This document shows, in pieces, positions 1-4,718 of a stretch of DNA of 5,576 bases; the first letter of the stretch is position 1; each line of letters opens with the position of its first letter. The DNA comes from Acidimicrobiia bacterium (GTDB taxonomy: Bacteria; Actinomycetota; Acidimicrobiia; Acidimicrobiales; JACDCH01). The DNA lies in contig JACDCH010000412.1 of assembly GCA_013694495.1 (NCBI GenBank), positions 1 through 5,576 on the forward strand, in the 5' to 3' direction. The notes beneath the pieces were generated by a model that was not told the origin of the DNA, made no database searches, and saw nothing but the letters and a program-made list of their open reading frames with translations. The position numbers were made by a program, and so were the translations under genes.

Positions 1-308
<308 letters not shown>

Positions 309-453
309 TCGGGACCCACTCTGACCAGCACGTTCGCCTGCTCAGGAGGCCGGCGGTCCTCAGCCAGTCCTCAGACGTCCCGGCCGGCGTCACGATCCGG
401 GCGGGCGTTCCACGGCGCCGACGTCCAGACGTCGAAGTGCTGACGCGACTCCG

Positions 454-489
454 GTGGTGGATTTCCCAATGCGTTGGAGAATCCACCAC
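454..489. repeat. Strong 16-bp stem-loop with TGCG loop
   Basis: Bases 454-469 pair with 474-489 around a 4-base loop TGCG (470-473). Fourteen of 16 positions are Watson-Crick, with one T-G wobble (464/479) and one C-A mismatch (465/478). The arms begin GTGGTGGATT and end AATCCACCAC. No T-run follows on either strand. It lies about 145 bases past rnpB and 130 before the STAS gene, so it could be a late rnpB processing or termination structure, a regulator-binding inverted repeat, or a dispersed miniature element. The pairing is seen directly; the role is unknown. Confidence 0.6.
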
Positions 490-608
490 ACCATTCCCCG
501 ACGATCGTGTGATCGACGCCGAAATCGGGGCGCCGGATAGTCCCAGAATCATTATCCCGGGGCGTCATATCACCCGTTCGGCGCAATCCGCCGGGTAGGG
601 AGCCGCCG

Positions 609-620
609 TACAGTGCCCTG
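609..620 (+). promoter_or_regulatory. Promoter -10-like site positioned for a leaderless STAS transcript
   Basis: TACAGT at 609-614 fits the actinobacterial TANNNT -10 motif and lies 6 bases before the A of the ATG at 621, the spacing expected if transcription starts on the start codon. No Shine-Dalgarno sequence precedes this ATG, which agrees with a leaderless mRNA. There is no good -35. A second candidate is GGGTAG at 593-598 with GTTCG at 576-580, loosely like the SigB/SigF pattern (GTTT...GGGTA) but with a spacer on the short side. Both are unproven. Confidence 0.4.
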
Positions 621-944
621 ATGGATGAGCTGCGTATCGACAGCGTCATCAGAGATGGCGTGGCAGCGGTCACCGTCGCCGGCGAGATCGACGTGGCGAA
701 CTGCCGCGAGGTGCTCGACGCGCTCACGAATGCCCTGACCTCCGCGACGAGGATCGAGGTGGACCTGCTGGACGTCACGTTCATGGACTCCAGTGGCCTC
801 AGCGCCCTGATACAAGCTCAGTCCTCGGCCCGTGAGCGGGGTCTCGATTTCACTGTCGTCGCGGCGTCGGCGTTTGCCGAGCACGTGATGTCCTCGGCTG
901 GCCTGCGAGAACACCTCATGGGGTTGCACGCCCCAGAAGGGTAA
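621..944 (+). CDS. Anti-sigma factor antagonist, STAS domain (SpoIIAA/RsbV-like)
   Basis: A 107-residue single-domain STAS protein of the anti-anti-sigma class. In this family the unphosphorylated protein binds an RsbW/SpoIIAB-type kinase and frees the sigma factor; phosphorylation of a conserved serine switches it off. The sequence shows the first strand with GEID at residues 21-24 and the diagnostic switch loop F-M-D-S-S-G-L at 54-60. Ser58 aligns with the phospho-serine of B. subtilis SpoIIAA. Length matches the family and it begins directly with the domain, so ATG 621 is a sound start despite no Shine-Dalgarno (see promoter entry). The next gene, a kinase of the matching family, starts 26 bases after the stop, so the two are probably co-transcribed partners. 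No sigma factor gene is visible. The family call is sure; the sigma factor controlled is unknown. Confidence 0.95.
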   Translation: MDELRIDSVIRDGVAAVTVAGEIDVANCREVLDALTNALTSATRIEVDLLDVTFMDSSGLSALIQAQSSARERGLDFTVVAASAFAEHVMSSAGLREHLMGLHAPEG

Positions 945-970
945 GGCTAGGGGCGCTTCCGAGGCGGGCA

Positions 971-1408
971 ATGTTGTGCGGTATGTGCAGGATGCGGTGG
1001 CCGCTGCTGGGGCACATCGGACAGCACCGCCGGGTCCTCGAGTTGCAGGGCGAGGGCGCTCCCTCCCGAACGGCCCGTCGACTGGCCCTCGAGGTGGCTG
1101 CCGAAGCGGGCGTCGACAGCCGTTTGGATGACTTCGCAATCGTCGTCTCCGAGCTCGTGATGAACGCTGTTGACCACGGCGCTGTCCCGATCCGCTTGGT
1201 TCTGAGCGCCGGCGGTTGTCTCTTCGTGAGCGTCGCCGACGCCGCCGGCGGCGAGCCGGTCCTGCTGCCAGCATCGGCAACCCGCAGTCGCGGTCGCGGG
1301 CTAGCGCTGGTGGAGGACCTGTCGGATCGTTGGGGGATCGTGCCCCTCAATTTCGGCAAGGTTGTCTGGGCGGAGATCGACCACGAGACGACCGATGGGT
1401 CGTCGTAG
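971..1408 (+). CDS. Anti-sigma regulatory factor / serine kinase, HATPase_c (RsbW-like)
   Basis: A 145-residue GHKL-fold ATP-binding protein of the RsbW/SpoIIAB family, which binds sigma factors and phosphorylates STAS partners. The N-box SELVMNAVDHG is at about 60-70 (Glu61 and Asn65 are the Mg-ATP residues), the G1 box lies around Asp90 in VSVADAAGGEP, and the G2 box is GRGLALVEDLSDRWG at 108-122. G1 is slightly degenerate: the usual D-x-G-x-G has become D-A-A-G-G, so activity should not be assumed. The N-terminal helix (APSRTARRLALEVA, about 30-43) is typical. Residues 1-20, with two Cys and three Met, are extra to the domain, and ATGs at 983 and 992 are alternative starts; ATG 971 has the best upstream site (GAGG at 961-964). 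It follows the STAS gene by 26 bases, probably one operon and a kinase-antagonist pair. Its sigma target is not in the window. Confidence 0.92.
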   Translation: MLCGMCRMRWPLLGHIGQHRRVLELQGEGAPSRTARRLALEVAAEAGVDSRLDDFAIVVSELVMNAVDHGAVPIRLVLSAGGCLFVSVADAAGGEPVLLPASATRSRGRGLALVEDLSDRWGIVPLNFGKVVWAEIDHETTDGSS

Positions 1409-1439
1409 AGGGTCGCGTTCCGGCGCCGCCGCGACGGTT

Positions 1440-1470
1440 CAGCGCCCCGGCGGCCCCCGAACAGGCGCTG
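1440..1470. terminator. Weak stem-loop between convergent genes
   Basis: CAGCGCC at 1440-1446 is the reverse complement of GGCGCTG at 1464-1470, with a 17-base GC-rich loop and no T-run. It lies 31 bases past the kinase stop codon, where a terminator is expected between two convergent genes. A second GGCGCTG at 1478-1484 could compete for pairing. It overlaps the left copy of the direct repeat. Only a candidate. Confidence 0.25.
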
Positions 1471-1493
1471 CAGCGGAGGCGCTGTCGGTTGAC
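1467..1493 (+). repeat. 27-bp direct repeat, left copy (flanks VOC gene)
   Basis: This stretch matches 2223-2249 in the same orientation at 24 of 27 bases. Its core GAGGCGCTGTCGGTTGAC (1476-1493) differs from the right copy by one base. Similarity stops at base 1494. The two copies bracket 1494-2222, which holds only the VOC gene. Confidence 0.7.
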
Positions 1494-1659
1494 CGTCGCA
1501 CCGTCCAGGGTCACGGCTCGCCGTAGGCTGATGAGCACGCATCCTGTGGGGGAAGCTCTACGGCGTGCCGCGCCACGATCTCGATGCGGCGCCGCGCGAA
1601 CCGCACGCCGCTGTCGTTCGGTCACTGAGCACGATCGACCAGAGCAGAGACGCGCCCCG

Positions 1660-2139
1660 CTACTCGACGCTGACGGAACCGGCGTCGGCCATCTTGGCGG
1701 TCACGAGTGGCACCCAGAAGTCGTCGTTGATTACGCAGAGCTCGATCGCGATGTTGTCCGGATCGCGGAAGTTGATGACATCGATGTACGGCGCGTTGAC
1801 GATGCCGCTGTGGTTGACGCCCAGTTCGTCCAGGTGTCGTACCCATGCATGCAGCTCGGAGAGGTCAGGGACCTCTACGCCGAAGTGGTCCAGGCCGATA
1901 GAGCGTTCGTCGAACGTGCTGACGAGGGGATCGGCGTGCTGGGTCAGACCGACCACGTACGACAACGTGCTGAGGTCGAACAGCCCGTTGTACTTGTTGT
2001 CGTGCAGGTACGGCGGCCCAATGTTTAGGTGGGTGCTCACCACTGTGAGGCCGAGCACCCGGCAGTACCACTCGGTGCTGCGGTCGAGGTCACTGACGGT
2101 CAGGATCACGTGGTGGCGGGTACCGAGGCGTCCAGGCAT
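1660..2139 (-). CDS. VOC family protein (glyoxalase / extradiol dioxygenase superfamily)
   Basis: A 159-residue vicinal-oxygen-chelate protein with two beta-alpha-beta-beta-beta modules. It opens with HHVILTVSDLDRSTEWYCRVLGL (quoted in parts: HHVILTVSDL at 9-18, WYCRVLGL at 24-31), the typical module-1 start. Module 2 starts near LDHFGVEV (83-90) and ends with NFRDPDNIAIEL (123-134). The likely metal ligands His10, His85 and Glu133 are all present, so it is probably a metal-dependent enzyme rather than a binding-only form. Members include glyoxalase I, dioxygenases, epimerases and fosfomycin/bleomycin resistance proteins; the substrate cannot be read from sequence. The start is well supported: GAGGGAG lies just upstream of ATG at 2139. 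It is convergent with the kinase gene and stands alone. A near-identical 27-base direct repeat lies on each side, suggesting it may have arrived or been duplicated as a unit. Confidence 0.93.
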   Translation of the reverse strand: MPGRLGTRHHVILTVSDLDRSTEWYCRVLGLTVVSTHLNIGPPYLHDNKYNGLFDLSTLSYVVGLTQHADPLVSTFDERSIGLDHFGVEVPDLSELHAWVRHLDELGVNHSGIVNAPYIDVINFRDPDNIAIELCVINDDFWVPLVTAKMADAGSVSVE

Positions 2140-2460
2140 GGCTCTCCCTCATGATCAACGGTCGAGACCCTACGCAGTAGAGCGCTGCCGAGCGTGCTCG
2201 TGCGGTGCTTCGGTGGGTGGGGGCTGCGGCTGAGGCGCTGTCCGTTGACGTGGATTGATGCCTCACGCCACCTGACGTACGAATGACGCTCCACAGGGAG
2301 GCGGAGATGACCGAAGACGGAACCTACGAGGGGTGGCCTACGCATCAAAGGCCAGACCGATCAGGCGCTTGATCAGCTCCGCTGGATCGTGACCAACGTG
2401 CCGATGACCTCCGCCGAGGGGCGGCTCGGACATTCACCCTCTACTTCCAACTTCGTGAGG
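2140..2460. other. Intergenic stretch between VOC gene and integrase relic
   Basis: About 320 bases without a supported gene. It contains the upstream region and Shine-Dalgarno of the minus-strand VOC gene (next to 2140), the right copy of the direct repeat (2223-2249), and a 16-base near-palindrome GATCAGGCGCTTGATC at 2359-2374 with one G-T pair. A 21-codon plus-strand frame starts at ATG 2307 behind a fair ribosome site (GGAGGCGGAG) and stops at 2372; a different frame stays open beyond it. Neither resembles a known protein, so this looks like decayed sequence rather than a gene. Confidence 0.5.
2223..2249 (+). repeat. 27-bp direct repeat, right copy (flanks VOC gene)
   Basis: Partner of 1467-1493, 24 of 27 bases identical, with core GAGGCGCTGTCCGTTGAC at 2232-2249. 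It lies 83 bases upstream of the VOC start codon. No integron-type core, insertion-sequence ends or transposase gene is seen at either copy. Confidence 0.7.
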
Positions 2461-3001
2461 GAACGCTTTCGGCCAGCCCATCGCTGTAGGAGCAACTCGC
2501 AGGCCGCTGAGCGCCCGCTGACGTCGGGTTGCTCGCGGCCCACGGGCGCGCTCCGCTCCGATGCTGATCCCGTCCTCCTGCACGCTGCCGCGGTCATGGA
2601 GGGTTCGAGCAGGACACCATTCGGGCTCACCGAGGCTGAGGTGCCAGTGTCCGCTGCCGAGGGATGGCTCGCGATCACTCGTGATAGCCGACTGCTCACC
2701 GCAGCCCGGATGGGTGAGCCCCGTCGCCTCACCGAGAACGGAGGCCCGACCCGGCGGCGAGGAGCACGGCGGTCGCCAGCCGGTCGGGCATCTCGGCTGT
2801 CGATCGCTGTCACCGCGGCGACCTCGAGCGGCTGCACCCTCGGCCGGTCGATCTTCGGGAGGCGGATCCGGACGCGCGGCGACGAGGCAACCACCGGTTG
2901 GCGACGGCCTCACGGAACACTGCGGCCAGCACCCGGTAGGTGCGTTCCACGGTCGAGGGCGCGAGCTTGTCGGTCAGCCCCCGCACCCACCGACGAGCTC
3001 G
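2461..3001 (-). pseudogene. Decayed tyrosine recombinase / phage-type integrase
   Basis: Reading the minus strand from about 3001 down gives an integrase in pieces. Piece 1 (2989-2894) reads WVRGLTDKLAPSTVERTYRV and on to FREAVANR, the core-binding SAM-like domain. Piece 2 (2888-2805, shifted frame) reads ASSPRVRIRLPKIDRPRVQP and on to EVAAVTAI, the usual linker and start of the catalytic domain. Piece 3 (2797-2736, back in the first frame) reads AEMPDRLATAVLLAAGSGLR, including the first catalytic Arg in GSGLR. Piece 4 (from 2733, third frame) reads GEATGLTH. A last scrap GWPKAF-P-HE at 2478-2452 resembles the GWPKGFHELRH segment before the box II motif. Three single-base frameshifts fit: one base missing near 2890, one extra near 2799, one extra near 2735. 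The N-terminal 90 or so residues, the box II R-H-R and the Tyr are missing, and the middle is shortened. It is a non-functional relic of an integrated element. Confidence 0.82.
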
Positions 3002-3273
3002 TGAGATCGTCGCCCGTGAGGTGTTCGCTCGGTTCAAGCGCTTCGGCGTGTACGAGGGACTCGGCGGCGAGCGAGTCCCTCGCGGGAAGCTCCGGGACCC
3101 ACCGGACCGGAGACCACTCCTCGGACGGGTTCTGCAGATTGAGCAGGTCGAGGGGTTCGGTCCCTTCTCGGGCTCCAACGTGCTGGTCACGGCCCTCACG
3201 TGCCTCCCGGGCGATCGACCTCGTCGCGGAGCGGGTTCCGGAGTGTGGTGACCGACGGCCGGACGCGACGCGA
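3002..3273. other. Unassigned stretch upstream of the integrase relic
   Basis: Open frames run through here on both strands, one on the plus strand (2940-3251) and one on the minus strand, both with GC-rich third positions, so frame statistics alone do not decide. The plus frame continues over clear minus-strand integrase sequence and so is unlikely to be real. A minus-strand fragment GDDLTSSS around 3025-3000 may be the last trace of the integrase N-terminal domain, which often reads DLTSSDVRRWV. It also holds the inverted repeat at 3053-3082. No function is claimed. Confidence 0.4.
3053..3082. repeat. Perfect 11-bp inverted repeat
   Basis: CGAGGGACTCG (3053-3063) and CGAGTCCCTCG (3072-3082) are exact reverse complements around an 8-base spacer. 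There is no T-run on either side. It lies just upstream of the recognisable part of the integrase relic and could be a terminator, a recombination-associated site of the lost element, or a regulator site. Confidence 0.55.
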
Positions 3274-3305
3274 CGTGGTCCCTCTCCGGCTGGAGAGGGA
3301 CCACG
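3274..3305 (-). terminator. Perfect 14-bp stem-loop, terminator of the secreted-protein gene
   Basis: Bases 3274-3287 (CGTGGTCCCTCTCC) pair perfectly with 3292-3305 around the 4-base loop GGCT. It begins 23 bases beyond the stop codon of the minus-strand gene at 3329-3802. No U-run follows, which is common for actinobacterial hairpin terminators. It also separates this gene from the integrase relic. Confidence 0.75.
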
Positions 3306-3328
3306 AGCAGCCGCTCGGCGTTCGCCGT

Positions 3329-3802
3329 CTAGGAGTTGTCGGCGGCCCAGCGGGTGGGCATGCAGTACTTCGTGCCCGACGGGTTCGTGGCGCACAGCCG
3401 CACCCACGCACCGTTGGTCGGGTCGTAGCCGGAGATCGACGAGGTGTGGGCCTGGAAGTCGCCGGCCCGCAGCACCCGCATCCAAGCGGTGTCCGAGGAC
3501 AGCTGGCGGTCCAGCTTCGCCTCGTAGGTCACGTACCAGCCGTCGTTCCGGGTGTCGGTCAGGGCGCCACCGATCCGCCACGAGATGCCCGAGCCCCAGG
3601 TGACGTAGCCGTTGTCGATGCACCCTCGCTGGTAGCCGCCCACGGAGATGCACTGGGAGGTGAAGCCGTCGGTCTCGGCGGACGCAGCGGACGCCCCGCC
3701 GAGCAGGGCGCCGGCGACGAGGCCGAGGGCGAGCACGCTCTGGACGAGGCGGGCGGAACGGGTGGAGCGGGTGGAGCGGATGGGGGTGCTGGTTTCGGTC
3801 AT
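3329..3802 (-). CDS. Secreted small protein with four cysteines, family unknown
   Basis: A 157-residue precursor. The start at 3802 is firm: AGGAGG lies 7 bases upstream, and the frame beyond it (open to 4111) reads as low-complexity arginine-rich non-coding sequence. Residues 1-42 look like a Sec signal peptide: a long basic N-region with a small repeat (RSTRSTRSAR, from a 9-base tandem repeat near 3753-3779), a hydrophobic core VLALGLVAGALLGG, and an ASAASA-ET cleavage site after Ala42. The mature 115 residues are rich in Gly, Thr, Ser and Trp (Trp69, 75, 89, 107, 133, 152), as in a compact beta-rich extracellular domain. Cysteines 51/61 and 137/147 form two pairs with identical spacing (nine residues between), suggesting two disulfides. 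No enzymatic motif is seen and I do not recognise the family. It is divergent from the DTEGH repeat gene and followed by a strong hairpin. Confidence 0.88.
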   Translation of the reverse strand: MTETSTPIRSTRSTRSARLVQSVLALGLVAGALLGGASAASAETDGFTSQCISVGGYQRGCIDNGYVTWGSGISWRIGGALTDTRNDGWYVTYEAKLDRQLSSDTAWMRVLRAGDFQAHTSSISGYDPTNGAWVRLCATNPSGTKYCMPTRWAADNS

Positions 3803-4128
3803 CGGACGCCTCCTGGCGGTGTGTCGGAGACCCCGTTGGCCTCTGAGGACCACCATGAGCCCGGGACCGGCTCCGGTCCGTCGGCGCCGCCACCGCCCAT
3901 GTGTGCGCGAGGCGACACAGCCCGAATCAGCGCGGTGGGTCCGGGGCACCCGAGCAGCCCGTCCCTGATCGACGTCGCCGGGGCAGGCCGACAGACGGCC
4001 AGGCAGAGGTGCGAAGCTGCCCGAGCTGGGCGTGTCGGCCGGCACACAAGAGGGGTGGCACACCGAACGGTTCAGACGGCTGCGACGGTCGATCCTGAGG
4101 CAAGTCACCACGAGCGAAGGAGCCAGCC
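3803..4128. other. Divergent regulatory region of the secreted-protein and DTEGH-repeat genes
   Basis: A 326-base gap between two divergent starts. Both ends carry strong ribosome sites: AGGAGG for the minus gene next to 3802, and GAAGGAG just before ATG 4129 for the plus gene. A palindrome GGACCGGCTCCGGTCC at 3864-3879 (7-bp arms, CT centre) is a possible operator. The near-palindrome CGTGTCGGCCGGCACAC at about 4030-4046 is another, weaker. I could not pick convincing -35/-10 pairs. Open frames crossing the region on both strands are compositionally poor and are taken as chance. Confidence 0.5.
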
Positions 4129-4359
4129 ATGAACGAGCAGGACAGCATCAACATCACCGACGACACCGAGGGCCACGGCATCCGGCCCAAGATCATCGAG
4201 GACGCCGGCAAAGAGGACACCGAAGGCCACGCCGCCAAGGCCGGCCGACTGACCGACGCAGCTGAGGAGGACACCGAGGGCCACTTGGCCCGCGGCAGGG
4301 GCGGCCTCGCTGACGCTGGCGACGAGGAGCCCGAGGGCCACGCCCTCAGGGGTCCGTAG
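4129..4359 (+). CDS. Acidic small protein with four DTEGH repeats, function unknown
   Basis: A 76-residue hydrophilic, acidic protein with no signal peptide, membrane segment or cysteine. The start has a good Shine-Dalgarno (GAAGGAG, about 7 bases before the ATG). It consists of four repeats centred on D-T-E-G-H (12-16, 30-34, 48-52) and a variant E-P-E-G-H (67-71). The histidines lie at 16, 34, 52 and 71, a period of 18, 18 and 19 residues. Each motif is preceded by acidic residues and followed by x-[I/A/L]-[R/K]; the linkers share a weaker [I/L]-x-[E/D]-A-[G/A] pattern. The encoding DNA repeats too (GACACCGAGGGCCAC at 54-base steps), so it grew by tandem duplication while selection kept the motif. 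Possible roles are a multi-core peptide precursor, a metal- or calcium-binding protein, or a scaffold; no modifying enzyme or transporter is in the window. A strong hairpin follows 6 bases after the stop. Confidence 0.8.
   Translation: MNEQDSINITDDTEGHGIRPKIIEDAGKEDTEGHAAKAGRLTDAAEEDTEGHLARGRGGLADAGDEEPEGHALRGP
4159..4350 (+). repeat. In-gene tandem repeat, 54-base period (four copies)
   Basis: The motif GACACCGAGGGCCAC starts at 4162, recurs at 4216 (one base changed) and 4270, and as GAGCCCGAGGGCCAC at 4327. Steps are 54, 54 and 57 bases. The copies have diverged between motifs but stay in frame and keep the encoded DTEGH or EPEGH, which suggests selection on the peptide. Confidence 0.85.
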
Positions 4360-4365
4360 CGGGTC

Positions 4366-4404
4366 ACGGGCGGGCACGCCTGACCGACCAGCGTGCCCGC
4401 CCGT
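4366..4404 (+). terminator. Perfect 14-bp stem-loop, terminator of the DTEGH-repeat gene
   Basis: ACGGGCGGGCACGC (4366-4379) pairs perfectly with GCGTGCCCGCCCGT (4391-4404) around an 11-base loop. It starts 6 bases after the stop codon. There is no T-run downstream, as for the other strong hairpin in this window. Confidence 0.8.
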
Positions 4405-4718
4405 CACAGCAAGCTTCACGTCGAGCGCCGCCGTCCGAGGCGCTGACCGGGCAGCTCGAACCTCGTTGCTTCAGCGACCTGGCAGCCAGACGACGCAGCG
4501 CGAGCAGTAGCCGCGTGGCTTCAGGAGGCGAGCGGGAGGAGTGGCGCAACCGGGATGGGCGGGAGTGGCCACGAAGACGTCTACGCCGGCCGACTCGAGA
4601 CCGGTCCTCGCCGCTCGACCGAATCGACCAAGCACCGGGGCCGGGCCTCACGGCTGGGTGGTTCAACGGCCTGGTGGCCGATGGATCCGGCGAGAGCACG
4701 CCCAGCGGATCGCCGGCG
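4405..4718. other. Stretch without a supported gene
   Basis: About 314 bases between the terminator and the next likely start. The frame of the downstream gene is open back to a GTG at 4515, but residues encoded there are arginine-rich and of low complexity, unlike the protein body. A GTG at 4541 opens a different frame behind GGAGGA, but that frame becomes arginine-rich over the real gene. I see no clear RNA gene, repeat or promoter. Confidence 0.45.

Larger units (their letters stand above)
309..620. other. Non-coding spacer between rnpB and the STAS gene
   Basis: About 310 bases without a credible gene: the open frames on both strands are arginine- and proline-rich and lack recognisable domains or ribosome sites. 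It holds a short inverted repeat CGACGT-ccag-ACGTCG at 419-434, the long hairpin at 454-489 (separate entry), and a promoter-like site next to the start at 621 (separate entry). The stretch around 480-580 is visibly more AT-rich than its surroundings, as expected for a regulatory region. Confidence 0.6.

Noticed and set aside
570..1280. 236-codon minus-strand open frame
   Set aside because: Antisense to the STAS and kinase genes, and strongly arginine-rich as expected for a shadow frame.
1486..1494. GTTGAC in the direct repeat as an integron attC core or a -35 element
   Set aside because: It does not fit GTTRRRY, no matching inverse core is present, and no -10 lies at 16-19 bases from either copy.
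2307..2372. 21-codon plus-strand ORF with a fair ribosome site
   Set aside because: Too short and featureless, and it sits in apparently decayed sequence; the ribosome-like site alone is not enough.
3150..3167. GGGGTTCGGTCCC resembling a tRNA T-arm
   Set aside because: The invariant A58 is absent, the stem pairs poorly and no acceptor, D or anticodon arm can be built around it.
2940..3251. 103-codon plus-strand frame with fairly protein-like composition
   Set aside because: Its start lies over clear minus-strand integrase sequence, no ribosome site was seen and no family is recognised. Kept only as a possibility in the unassigned-region entry.
2389..3603. 404-codon plus-strand open frame
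   Set aside because: Arginine/serine-rich with no domain; it runs antisense over the integrase relic and through the secreted-protein gene, both of which have recognisable protein features on the minus strand.
3803..4111. N-terminal extension of the secreted protein to an upstream start at 4111
   Set aside because: The extension is low complexity and would bury the signal peptide; ATG 3802 has a near-ideal AGGAGG site.
3200..4132. 310-codon plus-strand open frame
   Set aside because: Antisense to the secreted-protein gene, which has a signal peptide, ribosome site and terminator; the frame is Gly/Ala/Arg-rich low complexity.
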